Source: Candidatus Blautia stercorigallinarum (GTDB taxonomy: Bacteria; Bacillota; Clostridia; Lachnospirales; Lachnospiraceae). Taken from it: a DNA stretch of 55,783 bases. The notes beneath the pieces were generated by a model. The model was not told the origin of the DNA and made no database searches. It was given only the letters and a program-made list of their open reading frames with translations. The position numbers were made by a program, and so were the translations under genes. Every line of letters starts with the position of its first letter. The first letter of the stretch is position 1. The DNA lies in NCBI GenBank assembly GCA_019112785.1, contig DXIQ01000050.1, forward strand, positions 1-55,783, written 5' to 3'. This document shows positions 42,404 through 50,847 of this stretch, in pieces.

Positions 42404-43933
42404 TTGACAGGTTTTCTTTTAAATATGCAGATCCTTCATGAAGAGATGAAGAAAAGAGGCATAGACAACCGGTTGTATCTGCAGGATGACAGCCTGTGCC
42501 TGAAAGGCGTACGGATCTATGAACAGGGACAGGCAACCAAAAGAGAATTTGTATATCTGGCATTAGACAAGGCGTTTCTCATTCCCAAAAAAGCGGAAGG
42601 TGCTTTTATACTTCCGGATATTTTGGGGGAGGAACGCCTTCCTTCCGGGTGTTCCGGGATCATGGTTCCGGAAAATACCAGACTCTGGGAACTGATGGAC
42701 CAGATACAACAGATTTTCCAATACTATCTGGAACTGGAGCGGCAGGTGACCTCTGTACTGTGCTGCGGAGGAAGTATCCGGGATATTTTGACAGTGGCCA
42801 AGGAGCACTTTGGAAACCTGGTGTTTTACCATGATGAATACTATCAGATCTATGCAGATGAAAAATCTCTGAAAAAACTTCCGGACATTCAGTATGACGA
42901 GCGAAAAGGTACCTATGTTCAGGATGCAGGGGTGATCAATCAATTCCGGACAAGTGATTCCTACCGGGCAACCATGGGTACAAAAGGAGGAGATCTGTGG
43001 GAAAGTGATTATGACGACAGCAGAGCGGTCTATGCCAATGTCTGGGTGGATGGCAGGTACAAGGGACGGCTCATCCTTACAGAAGACAGTAAAAGTAATA
43101 CAAAGGCACAGATATATGAGATCGGATATTTTGCAGATGCAGTGGGGATCCTTGTAAAGATGGAAGAGAGTATTCCTTCGGAGGATCCAAGGGGATTGGA
43201 AAAGCTGATCCGGGAAGCCATAAGCGGGATCCAGCCGGATAAAATGGCGGTAAAGTCTGAAGTGTACGCGCTGAACTGGGATTCGGAGGACACCTATATT
43301 TTCGGCGTCCTGTCTCTGATCGGAAGTGATCTGTCCAGATTATCCATCTACAGTATCTGCGCGGATCTGGAAGAAAGAGTATCAGGAAGTTATACCTGCT
43401 ATTATAAAGGCTATATCTATATTATCGTAAATCTTACCATAAGCGGGCTTTCAGCAGATGAACTGCGGATGCGGATGGCTTATCTGATCCGTGACGGACT
43501 GATGCATATGGGAGTCTCCAATGTGTTCCAGGATTTCTACAGCTTTCCGGTTTATATGAAACAGGCGGCGGTGACTCTCCAGTACAGCGAGCGGAAGGCA
43601 TCTACCATCTGGTACAGTGAATTTAAGACTTATGCGCTGGAGTACTGGCTGTCAGAAGGATTTGGCGGACTGAACAAAAAAGCGGTGATGCCTCCGGAAC
43701 TGGAGATCCTGAAGAATTATGATAAAAAGAATAATGCCAGGCTTTTGGAGACTTTAAAGGTATATCTGGAATCGGAGAGGAACAGTACCCTGACTGCCCA
43801 GATCCTGAAGATCCACAGAAGCACCCTTCCTTACCGTCTGAACCATATTACCAGACTGACAAACCTGAACCTGGATGATTATAATACCAGACTTTATCTG
43901 ATGATGGGATTCTATGCCATGGAGCATATATGA
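42404..43933 (+). CDS. PucR/CdaR-family transcriptional regulator
   Basis: 509 residues with an N-terminal sensory region (1 to about 330) and a C-terminal PucR-type helix-turn-helix (HTH_30) near 450-500: LETLKVYLESERNSTLTAQ, IHRSTLPYRLNHI and DYNTRLYLMMGF. The middle has a GGDEF-like fold pattern common in this group (LYSICADLEERVSG, YKGYIYIIVNL). The TTG start uses AGGAGG in the end of the symporter gene. As third gene of the cassette it probably regulates it autogenously in response to the substrate. A strong terminator follows. Confidence 0.88.
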   Translation: MTGFLLNMQILHEEMKKRGIDNRLYLQDDSLCLKGVRIYEQGQATKREFVYLALDKAFLIPKKAEGAFILPDILGEERLPSGCSGIMVPENTRLWELMDQIQQIFQYYLELERQVTSVLCCGGSIRDILTVAKEHFGNLVFYHDEYYQIYADEKSLKKLPDIQYDERKGTYVQDAGVINQFRTSDSYRATMGTKGGDLWESDYDDSRAVYANVWVDGRYKGRLILTEDSKSNTKAQIYEIGYFADAVGILVKMEESIPSEDPRGLEKLIREAISGIQPDKMAVKSEVYALNWDSEDTYIFGVLSLIGSDLSRLSIYSICADLEERVSGSYTCYYKGYIYIIVNLTISGLSADELRMRMAYLIRDGLMHMGVSNVFQDFYSFPVYMKQAAVTLQYSERKASTIWYSEFKTYALEYWLSEGFGGLNKKAVMPPELEILKNYDKKNNARLLETLKVYLESERNSTLTAQILKIHRSTLPYRLNHITRLTNLNLDDYNTRLYLMMGFYAMEHI

Positions 43934-43950
43934 CAGGAGACAGAGTTTAA

Positions 43951-43987
43951 GGGGGACTTCCGATCAACCGGAAGTCCCCCTTTCTTT
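43951..43987 (+). terminator. Terminator of the URO-D/symporter/PucR cassette
   Basis: Perfect 12-bp stem, GGGGGACTTCCG (43951-43962) with 43969-43980, loop ATCAAC, followed by TTTCTTT. Confidence 0.9.
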
Positions 43988-44004
43988 AAAATACAATTCT
44001 TAAA

Positions 44005-44466
44005 TTATTTTTTTTCTGCCATACTTGTGGCTTTGGCTTTAAGCCGCTGGAAAAATCCAGGCTTTTTCGCCGGCGGTGTAAGGGAGCCTCTCAGTCCTCT
44101 CACGCTCATAATGTAGATACCGCTTACTTCAGCCTTGATCTCTTTCTTAACAGGGATCAGGTCATATACAGACTCATCTGCTACCAGGGACATGATCCTG
44201 GGTCCGATCTTTGCCTTTACGATCGGCAGTTTAGAGCGGCGCATAAGCTTGGGGGTCTGATCGATGACCATCTGAGGAAGCCCCGACTGCTTGATAGGGA
44301 GCCGTTTCTTATCAATTACCAGCATGGTGATGGTCTGCTTGGCCGCCTCCATCTGCTCCTGCTGTTCATCTCTCTTTTTCTGGGCCTTTTTTCCAAAGAA
44401 GTAGAGGACAACAAGGCCGATGATCAAAATAGCCACGATTATAAAAAATACTATCCAGCCATTCAT
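44005..44466 (-). CDS. Conserved hypothetical single-pass membrane protein, 153 aa
   Basis: I do not recognise a named family. One N-terminal membrane segment (IVFFIIVAILIIGLVVLYFF) is followed by a charged helical stretch (KKAQKKRDEQQEQMEAAK) and a soluble domain with KRLPIKQSGLPQMVIDQTP, KAKIGPRIMSLVAD and KKEIKAEVSGIYIMSVRG, ending in a basic tail. The topology suggests a cytoplasmic domain anchored in the membrane. AGGAGG lies upstream. It converges on the PucR cassette and is divergent from the trigger-factor lipoprotein. Confidence 0.75.
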   Translation of the reverse strand: MNGWIVFFIIVAILIIGLVVLYFFGKKAQKKRDEQQEQMEAAKQTITMLVIDKKRLPIKQSGLPQMVIDQTPKLMRRSKLPIVKAKIGPRIMSLVADESVYDLIPVKKEIKAEVSGIYIMSVRGLRGSLTPPAKKPGFFQRLKAKATSMAEKK

Positions 44467-44625
44467 TTGTATAAAACCTCCTAGAATCTCTATGTCATAC
44501 TTAAATCATTCTAGCATTCTTTCCTGGAAAAGGCAACTAAAAATGGAGAGAAAGACTTTCATTTTAGGCTTATCTATGGTATAACACCAGGTATAAGACT
44601 AATTTTAGATGAGAGGAATGAAAAT

Positions 44626-45798
44626 ATGAGAAAAAAACTTGCAGTTCTTCTTTTATCCATGAGTATCCTTGGCCTCGGGGCGGGATGTTCCGGTAAAGAA
44701 GAAACCGATACGGAAAATACACAGAATACCGCTCAGGAGACCGAGGAGGAATCTGTTGTAAACAGCGAAGGACTGGTGGTTGCCGTAGATGTTGATAATC
44801 TGGAAGACTATGTAACACTGGGCCAGTACCAGAACCTTACGGTAGAGGAAGAACCAAAGGAAGAGGTAACTCAGGAAGATGTAGATGATTATGTAGAAAG
44901 ACAGCTTATCTATAATTACGCTCCTGTAGAAGTCACCCAGGACCGGGCCGTACAGGAAAATGATACAGTAAATATTGATTTTACCGGGTATATGGACGGG
45001 GAAACTTTTAACGGTGGAAGTGCTCAGGACCAGGACCTGATCATTGGTTCCGGCAGTTTTATTGATGGATTTGAAGATGGGCTTATCGGACACAAAAAAG
45101 GTGAGACTGTGACCCTGGACCTGTCCTTCCCTGAAAATTATCGGAATAATCCTGACTTATCCGGAAAGCCCGTGACTTTTGAAGTGACTATTAATTCTAT
45201 TTCAGAACCGGCGGCACTTACTGATGAGTGGGCGGCGGCTAATACGGATTACCCTACTGCGGAAGAATTTAAAAACGCCCAGAAGGAGCTTCTGGTCCAG
45301 CAGGAGGACAGTGATTATGAAAGCCAGGTGAAATCTGATCTTTTCCAGCAGGTGATGAATAATTCCCAGATCAAAGATTATCCGGAGGAAGAACTGGATG
45401 AGTTAAAGTCCTCTATGGAGACACAGATGGACCAGGCGTATACAGCTGCCTATGGAATGGGATTTTATGAGACCCTGGAGGCTCAGGGGATATCCAAAGA
45501 TGAAGCCAGCAAGAATGTTGAGAGTATGGCCGAGAGCTACATGGCCCAGTATCTGGTCACTCAGGCGGTCTTAGACGCAGAAGGAGTATCCCTGACAGAA
45601 GCAGATTATGAGAAAGCCCTGGATGATTTCGCGAAGCTCAGCGGTTTTCAGAGTGGAGAGGAAATAGAGAGTAATTATGGGGATATCCAGATACTGAAAA
45701 ATAATGTGCTGTGGAATGTGGCCTGCGATAAGATCATGGAAACCGCTACGATCACAGAGAAAGCGGCAGATGATCAGACAGGAGAGGCAGCACAGTAA
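44626..45798 (+). CDS. Surface lipoprotein of the trigger factor/FKBP peptidyl-prolyl isomerase type
   Basis: Secreted chaperone-like isomerase. The signal peptide ends in LGLGAGC, with lipidated C21. A low-complexity Glu/Thr/Asn linker (about 22-45) leads to an FKBP domain (about 100-190; VNIDFTGYMDGETFNGGSA, IGSGSFIDGFEDGLIGHKKGE, VTFEVTINSI) and a helical C-terminal domain like that of trigger factor (about 195-380). The ribosome-binding N-domain of cytosolic trigger factor is missing. 390 residues. It is followed after 49 bases by a PBP gene, so it may fold exported wall proteins. That link is inferred from position. Confidence 0.87.
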   Translation: MRKKLAVLLLSMSILGLGAGCSGKEETDTENTQNTAQETEEESVVNSEGLVVAVDVDNLEDYVTLGQYQNLTVEEEPKEEVTQEDVDDYVERQLIYNYAPVEVTQDRAVQENDTVNIDFTGYMDGETFNGGSAQDQDLIIGSGSFIDGFEDGLIGHKKGETVTLDLSFPENYRNNPDLSGKPVTFEVTINSISEPAALTDEWAAANTDYPTAEEFKNAQKELLVQQEDSDYESQVKSDLFQQVMNNSQIKDYPEEELDELKSSMETQMDQAYTAAYGMGFYETLEAQGISKDEASKNVESMAESYMAQYLVTQAVLDAEGVSLTEADYEKALDDFAKLSGFQSGEEIESNYGDIQILKNNVLWNVACDKIMETATITEKAADDQTGEAAQ

Positions 45799-45856
45799 AA
45801 CAGAAAGATACAGAGAAAATTAATGCCATGAACAACAGGAATAAGGGGTGAAGAAA

Positions 45857-47971
45857 ATGGCAAAGAAGAAAAAAAGAAAGAAAAGAAATCAGAAGAAAAA
45901 GATCCTGATCCTGACAGCTGCAGGGGTACTGGTGCTGGCGGCAGCAGGAGCCGCAGGATTCCTGCTGTATCAGAATGTTTTTTCAGGATCCAGAGAAGAT
46001 GTGCTGGAAGAGTATATGGCCTGTATAGAAAAAGGCGATTATGAAAAACTGTATACTTTTCTGGATAGCAGCTCGCAGGAACTGGTTTCTCAGGAGGACT
46101 TTGTTACCAGAAATCAGAATATCTATGAAGGGATCGAGGTTTCGGATATCCAGCTGGAGATCCCTAAAGACCAGGACAGGGGGAAGCCGCTGTCTTACAG
46201 CGTGACGATGGATACTATCGGGGGAGAAATTTCCTATGATAATACCACCGCCTTTGAACGGGAGGACGGCGACTGGAAGATTGTCTGGACAGATTCTATG
46301 ATCTTTCCGTCACTGGGAGAAACGGATAAGGTAAGCGTGACCACTCTTGAAGCAAAAAGAGGAAGCATTTACGACAGAAATCAGAATCTTCTGGCGGGAC
46401 AGGGAACGGTACAGTCCGTAGGCCTGGTGCCGGGAAAAATGGAGGTACAGCCCCAGGAAGAGATCCAGGCCATCGGCCAGATCCTGGGGATCTCGGAAGA
46501 TTCTATTAATTCCAGCCTGGACGCCTCCTGGGTACAGACAGACAGTTTTGTACCTTTGAAGGAGATGACCCAGGAGCAGCTGGACCAGCCATACACAGAT
46601 GCAGAGGGGAACCAGACCGGACAGACGATCCAGGAAGCCCTTCTGTCCTATGCGGGAATTCTGATCTCTGAGACAGAAAGCAGGGTATATCCTTACGGGG
46701 AAAGCACGGCTCATCTTATCGGATATATCCAGCCCATCAACGCAGAGGAGCTGGAGGAACTGGCCGATAAGGGATATAACGCCCAGAGCCTCATTGGCAG
46801 AAGCGGTCTGGAGAGCCTTTATGAGGACCGGCTCCGGGCAAAAGACGGTCATAAGATTTCTATCATAGACGCAGATGGTAATGAAAAAGAGGCTTTGACT
46901 ATGGAACCGGCCCAGGATGGAGAGGATATTACCCTGACTATTGACGTCAACTGGCAGACGAAACTATATGAGGCTTATCAGGAAGATGAAAGCTGTTCTG
47001 TGGTAATGAATCCAAAGACAGGGGAGGTTCTGGCTCTTGTGTCCACACCTTCCTATGACAGTATGGATTATATCCTGGGATTGTCCCAGGAGCAGCTGGA
47101 CGCTTTGAATAATGATGAGGCACAGCCTCTTTACAACCGGTTCCGGCAGGCCTGGGTACCCGGCTCTTCCTTTAAGCCGGTGATCGGTGCCATCGGGCTG
47201 AGCACAGGAACTCTTACAGCAGATGAAGATCTGGGAGCCAGCGGTCTGTCCTGGCAGAAGGATAGCAGCTGGGGTGACTATTATGTGACTACCCTTCATG
47301 AATACAGCGGAGCGGCAGATCTGAGAAATGCCCTGGTGTATTCGGATAATATTTATTTTGCCAAGGCAGCCCTCCAGATAGGAGCAGATACTCTGGCCGG
47401 GCAGTTAGATAAACTGGGATTTAACCAGGAGATTCCCTTTGAGATTTCCATGACTTCTTCCCAGTATTCCAATACAGAGGGGATTGATACGGAAATCCAG
47501 CTGGCAGACTCAGGATACGGCCAGGGACAGATCCTGGTAAATTCTCTTCATCTGGCATGTATTTATTCAGCCTTTTTCAATGAAGGAAATATGATCGCTC
47601 CTTATCTGGAATACGAAGAAGGAAAGACAGCTTCCTACTGGATCGAAGACGCCTTTACCCCTGAGGCGGCACAGACCATCTATGAAGACCTTAAGGAAGT
47701 GGTCAGCGATCCGGGCGGCACCGGACATGATGCGGCTTCTGTATCCGGAGTAACCCTGGCGGGAAAGACAGGTACAGCGGAGATCAAAGAATCTCAGGAT
47801 GATACAGAAGGGACAGAGCTGGGATGGTTTGCAGTTTATAATACAGGGGCCTCCGATGAGGACACAGTATTGATGCTGAATATGGTAGAAGACGTGAAAG
47901 GCAGAGGTGGAAGCGGATATGTTGTGGACAAAGATGTGGAAGTCTGGAACCAGATGGCGGCCGCAGAGTAA
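45857..47971 (+). CDS. Class B penicillin-binding protein with MecA_N (NTF2-like) domain
   Basis: Transpeptidase that cross-links peptidoglycan outside the membrane. A very basic N-terminus (MAKKKKRKKRNQKKK) and one membrane anchor (about 17-38) are followed by an NTF2-like MecA_N domain (about 45-150), a PBP dimerisation domain (about 155-350), and a transpeptidase domain with SSFK (S437), SDN (496-498) and KTGT (637-640). This order is that of PBP2a of S. aureus and PBP5 of enterococci. I choose the ATG at 45857, 6 bases after AAGGGGTG. 704 residues fits. Low beta-lactam affinity is possible but not shown by sequence. Confidence 0.93.
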   Translation: MAKKKKRKKRNQKKKILILTAAGVLVLAAAGAAGFLLYQNVFSGSREDVLEEYMACIEKGDYEKLYTFLDSSSQELVSQEDFVTRNQNIYEGIEVSDIQLEIPKDQDRGKPLSYSVTMDTIGGEISYDNTTAFEREDGDWKIVWTDSMIFPSLGETDKVSVTTLEAKRGSIYDRNQNLLAGQGTVQSVGLVPGKMEVQPQEEIQAIGQILGISEDSINSSLDASWVQTDSFVPLKEMTQEQLDQPYTDAEGNQTGQTIQEALLSYAGILISETESRVYPYGESTAHLIGYIQPINAEELEELADKGYNAQSLIGRSGLESLYEDRLRAKDGHKISIIDADGNEKEALTMEPAQDGEDITLTIDVNWQTKLYEAYQEDESCSVVMNPKTGEVLALVSTPSYDSMDYILGLSQEQLDALNNDEAQPLYNRFRQAWVPGSSFKPVIGAIGLSTGTLTADEDLGASGLSWQKDSSWGDYYVTTLHEYSGAADLRNALVYSDNIYFAKAALQIGADTLAGQLDKLGFNQEIPFEISMTSSQYSNTEGIDTEIQLADSGYGQGQILVNSLHLACIYSAFFNEGNMIAPYLEYEEGKTASYWIEDAFTPEAAQTIYEDLKEVVSDPGGTGHDAASVSGVTLAGKTGTAEIKESQDDTEGTELGWFAVYNTGASDEDTVLMLNMVEDVKGRGGSGYVVDKDVEVWNQMAAAE

Positions 47972-49154
47972 AAGACTGCCTGCTCTTTTCCTGAGCCTGC
48001 TCCTGGCCGGGGGGACTTTCCTCTCCGGCTGCAGCAGCCAGGGAATACTCCAGGCAGGAGCCCTGGAGAGCGGGGCAGAACAGACAGAAGCCGTACAGGC
48101 AGAAAATGTACAGGAGGAGGCCGGCAGCCAGGACGATCAGAGGGGTGACAGCCAGGAAGAGCTGTCAGTCACTTATCTGGATGTGGGGCAGGGAAATGCA
48201 GTGCTGGTCCGTCAAGGAGACCAGGCTATGCTTATTGACGGAGGACCAAGAGAAAGCTCTTCCTTCGTAGTCAGCTATCTGGAGCAGCAGGGGATCCAGA
48301 AACTGGATTATGTACTGATCTCTCATTTTGACGAGGACCATCTGGCAGGAGCGATCGGTGCTCTCTACAAATTCCCTGTAGAAACCCTGATCACAGCAGA
48401 CTATGAAACCGATTCTTCTATCTATGAGTCTTATAAAGAGGCGGTGGAAGAAAAGGGATATGTGCCGGTACACCCATCTCTGGGAGATACCTTTTCTCTG
48501 GGCAGCGGAAGTTTCCGGATCATTTCCCCGGTAAGCTATGGACATGAAGATGAAAATCAGGATTCTGTAGGGATCATCCTGGAAAACGGCAGCGACCGCT
48601 TCTTTATCGGAGGAGATATCGGCCTGGAAGGGGAAAAAGAGATCCTGGAAGCCGGTGTGGATATACAGGCGGATGTCATGCTGATGAACCATCACGGGTC
48701 CCATGTAAGCCGGGAATTCTTTCAGGCAGTGAATCCTTCCTGGGCGGTGATCAGCTGCGGAGCGGGAAACAGCTACGGCCATCCCCGGCAGGATACGGTA
48801 GAACTGATACAGGAATTCCAGGTGCCCCTGTTCCGCACAGACAAACAGGGGACTATCACCGCAGTAAGCCATGGACAGGGGATTACTTTTGACCAGGAAC
48901 CCTGTAATGATTACACGCCGGGAGACAGCACACAGGGGGAAGAGGATACTCTGGAGGATACCAGAACAGCCCTCAGCAATTCCACCAGAGAGGACTGTGA
49001 TTATATTTTAAATATCCATACAAAGAAGATACATCTGCCGGACTGCAGTTCTGTTAAGACCATGGACGAAGACAATATGGCCTTTTACAAAGGAGATGAG
49101 GATGCTCTTCTGTCCCGGGGATATACGCCCTGCGGGAACTGTATGAAGCAGTAA
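47919..49154 (+). CDS. Lipoprotein metallo-beta-lactamase-fold hydrolase (ComEC C-terminal-like)
   Basis: MBL-fold protein like the extracellular nuclease-type domain of ComEC/Rec2, but free-standing and lipidated. Signal peptide with lipobox LSGC (SLLLAGGTFLSGCSS), a Glu/Gln-rich linker, then VTYLDVGQGNAVLVRQGDQAMLIDGG, metal-binding SHFDEDHLAGA, FIGGDIGLEGE and LMNHHGSHVSREFF. The last about 50 residues are a separate Cys/His module (KIHLPDCSSVK ... GYTPCGNCMKQ). The chosen ATG at 47919 has AGAGGTGG 8 bases upstream and lies inside the PBP gene (53-base overlap). About 411 residues. Substrate could be DNA or a phosphoester; unknown. Confidence 0.87.
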   Translation: MLWTKMWKSGTRWRPQSKRLPALFLSLLLAGGTFLSGCSSQGILQAGALESGAEQTEAVQAENVQEEAGSQDDQRGDSQEELSVTYLDVGQGNAVLVRQGDQAMLIDGGPRESSSFVVSYLEQQGIQKLDYVLISHFDEDHLAGAIGALYKFPVETLITADYETDSSIYESYKEAVEEKGYVPVHPSLGDTFSLGSGSFRIISPVSYGHEDENQDSVGIILENGSDRFFIGGDIGLEGEKEILEAGVDIQADVMLMNHHGSHVSREFFQAVNPSWAVISCGAGNSYGHPRQDTVELIQEFQVPLFRTDKQGTITAVSHGQGITFDQEPCNDYTPGDSTQGEEDTLEDTRTALSNSTREDCDYILNIHTKKIHLPDCSSVKTMDEDNMAFYKGDEDALLSRGYTPCGNCMKQ

Positions 49155-49250
49155 CTTTGCGTAAAAGATAATGATCATGGAAAAACAGTTTTAAAAGTGT
49201 CTAAAATCGGCGGTGCAGGATTCCTGCTATTTTGTGAAATCTTACCTCTG

Positions 49251-49280
49251 TTGCCGGAGTGTAAAATATGATAGTATAAA
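49251..49280 (+). promoter_or_regulatory. Candidate promoter in the gap before the Rpn gene
   Basis: TTGCCG (49251-49256), 18 bases, TATAAA (49275-49280), with an overlapping TATGAT. It would drive a short RNA ending at the terminator near 49,418, or the Rpn gene by readthrough. Confidence 0.45.
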
Positions 49281-49286
49281 TACAAA

Positions 49287-49418
49287 GCATTTTATATTTC
49301 AACATCCTTATCACATTTCAAGGAGCCGCGGCTCTGTCTTACTATTCTATGGATCATATCTAAGGAAAGAAATCTCAATGCTTTTATCTCAGGAAAATCG
49401 CAGGAGATTTCTTTTTTT
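49287..49418 (+). ncRNA. Candidate short transcript ending in an intrinsic terminator
   Basis: Between a promoter-like sequence and a hairpin (GAAATCTC 49369-49376 with GAGATTTC 49404-49411, then seven T) lie about 130 bases without a convincing ORF, including the palindrome GAGCCGCGGCTC (49323-49334). It could be a small RNA or an attenuated leader of the Rpn gene. The hairpin may equally be just the terminator of the upstream MBL gene. The rest of the 321-base gap shows nothing recognisable. Confidence 0.3.
49369..49418 (+). terminator. Intrinsic terminator downstream of the MBL lipoprotein gene
   Basis: GAAATCTC (49369-49376) pairs with GAGATTTC (49404-49411), followed by TTTTTTT (49412-49418). 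Confidence 0.75.
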
Positions 49419-49475
49419 GGATATAAGCCCATAGGGGAGACCTTCTGCAGGAACTATCAGAACAGGAGGTTTCAT

Positions 49476-50468
49476 ATGAAGCAGACAAGAGAAAATGGGA
49501 AAATAACAAAGCAGATAAGTACAGGCCAGATAAAAAAAGAAGGGCTAGGGGAAGCATCGGTAAAGCGCAACTACAAATCTACCGTCTTTGCCATGCTTTT
49601 CGGGGACAGAGAAAGACTGTTGAAATTATACAATGCCATAAGCGGGAAGAACTATCAGGAACCGGAAGCCTTAGAGATTAATACGCTGGATAATGCCATC
49701 TATATCGGAATGAAAAATGACCTTTCCTTTATTATTGATGAACAGCTCTCACTTTACGAACATCAGTCCACGGTGAATCCCAATATGCCGCTGCGCTTTT
49801 TGTTTTATATCTCAGATCTGTATTCTGGTATGACCAAGGAAGAAAATATCTATGGAAGAAAGGCTTTGACTATTCCCGGCCCCTGTTTCGTGATTTTTTA
49901 TAACGGAGCAGAGCCTCAGCCGGACAGGCAGATTCTGCGCCTGTCAGCTCTCTATGCAGTAAAAACTGAAGAGACGGGGCTGGAACTGATGGCAGTAATG
50001 CTGAATGTAAATCGCGATCATAACCGGGAAATGATGGAGGCCTGCAAAGATCTTAAAGATTATGCAGAGTACGTAGACAGAGTACGGAGATATGCAAGGG
50101 ATTATCCTCTGTCAGAAGCTGTAGACCGCGCTATCGAAGAGTGCATCAGGGAGAAGATCCTGCAGGAGTTTCTGGAAAAGAATCGGGCGGAGGTGAAGAA
50201 GATGAGTATATACGAATATGACCAAGAAAAACATATACGGATGGAGAGAGAGGAAGCCTGGGAGGAAGGAATGCAGGCGGGAAAAAGTGAAGGACTGAAG
50301 GAAGGGATAAAGGAAGGGATACTTCGTGGAAGAAATACTCAGCTTGGCGAGATGATCAGGAAAAAACTCGATAAGGGAAAGGATATTTCTCAGATTGCGG
50401 AAGAATTGGAGGAAGATGAAGCCCGGATCCTGGAACTGATCAGAGAGTGGGGACTAAAGCAGGATTAG
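49476..50468 (+). CDS. Rpn-family / PD-(D/E)XK nuclease-transposase-like protein
   Basis: 330 residues of the Rpn/PDDEXK_2 group, recombination-promoting nucleases formerly annotated as transposases. The nuclease core lies at about 30-130: KSTVFAMLFGDRERLLKLYNAISG, an acidic NDLSFIIDEQ and the E-x-Q-like LYEHQSTVNPNMPLRFLFYIS. The rest is helical with a repetitive EGxxxGxxEG segment (EEGMQAGKSEGLKEGIKEG) and a C-terminal DISQIAEELEEDEARILELI. No terminal inverted repeats or target duplications typical of an IS are seen. CAGGAGG lies upstream. The gene is accessory and flanked by hairpin repeats. Confidence 0.85.
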   Translation: MKQTRENGKITKQISTGQIKKEGLGEASVKRNYKSTVFAMLFGDRERLLKLYNAISGKNYQEPEALEINTLDNAIYIGMKNDLSFIIDEQLSLYEHQSTVNPNMPLRFLFYISDLYSGMTKEENIYGRKALTIPGPCFVIFYNGAEPQPDRQILRLSALYAVKTEETGLELMAVMLNVNRDHNREMMEACKDLKDYAEYVDRVRRYARDYPLSEAVDRAIEECIREKILQEFLEKNRAEVKKMSIYEYDQEKHIRMEREEAWEEGMQAGKSEGLKEGIKEGILRGRNTQLGEMIRKKLDKGKDISQIAEELEEDEARILELIREWGLKQD

Positions 50469-50505
50469 AAAAGAAGGCGTTATTTCCGCGAGCAACGAGC
50501 CAAGC

Positions 50506-50579
50506 GGACATGCAGGCATGTCCATTTGGCGACTGCCGCGAGGGTCAAATACCCCGATGCTTGCATCGGGGTATTTGAC
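50506..50579. repeat. Two strong hairpins downstream of the Rpn gene
   Basis: GGACATG/CATGTCC (50506-50523), extendable through GCCAA/TTGGC, and a perfect 17-bp stem with a two-base loop (50544-50560 with 50563-50579, core AATACCCCGATGC). Neither is followed by a T-run, so they look like repeat or cruciform elements rather than terminators. Confidence 0.65.
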
Positions 50580-50643
50580 TGGAAGGCCCTTTGCCGAACA
50601 TTTATAGAAAGGGACAAGCAGTAAAAAGGATATAAAATCATTA

Positions 50644-50695
50644 ACAACACAGGTTGGAACGCTTATAAACCAAAGAGTTCCGCCTGTGTTTTTTG
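50644..50695 (+). terminator. Terminator after the Rpn region
   Basis: AACACAGG pairs with CCTGTGTT, inner GGAAC with GTTCC, followed by TTTTTT. A family-2 repeat starts directly after. Confidence 0.75.
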
Positions 50696-50696
50696 C

Positions 50697-50753
50697 GCGA
50701 TACGCCGGTCGGGCGACTGCCGTGCTTGCACGAGCAGGCATCCGACGGGCAAT
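50697..50753 (+). repeat. Intergenic repeat family 2, copy B
   Basis: Aligns without gaps to 23,727-23,783 (GCGATACGCC, the shared 16-mer CTGCCGTGCTTGCACG at 50717-50732, GCAGGCAT, GGGCAA). As in copy A, it begins immediately after the T-run of a terminator and lies before the next promoter. Confidence 0.75.
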
Positions 50754-50847
50754 GGTCAGGCGACCAACCTGCCTGTATGAACTGGGCTTTCTGCCGCTGG
50801 AGGTAGTACCGTTTGCCGGGCAGCGGATGGCAATATTTTATAAAAAA

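Noticed and set aside
49213..49434. 73-codon plus-strand frame before the Rpn gene
   Set aside because: It runs through the terminator hairpin and its T-run and has no RBS.
49476..50468. Rpn gene as part of a complete insertion sequence
   Set aside because: No terminal inverted repeats and no target-site duplication flank the gene; the hairpins downstream are not matched upstream.
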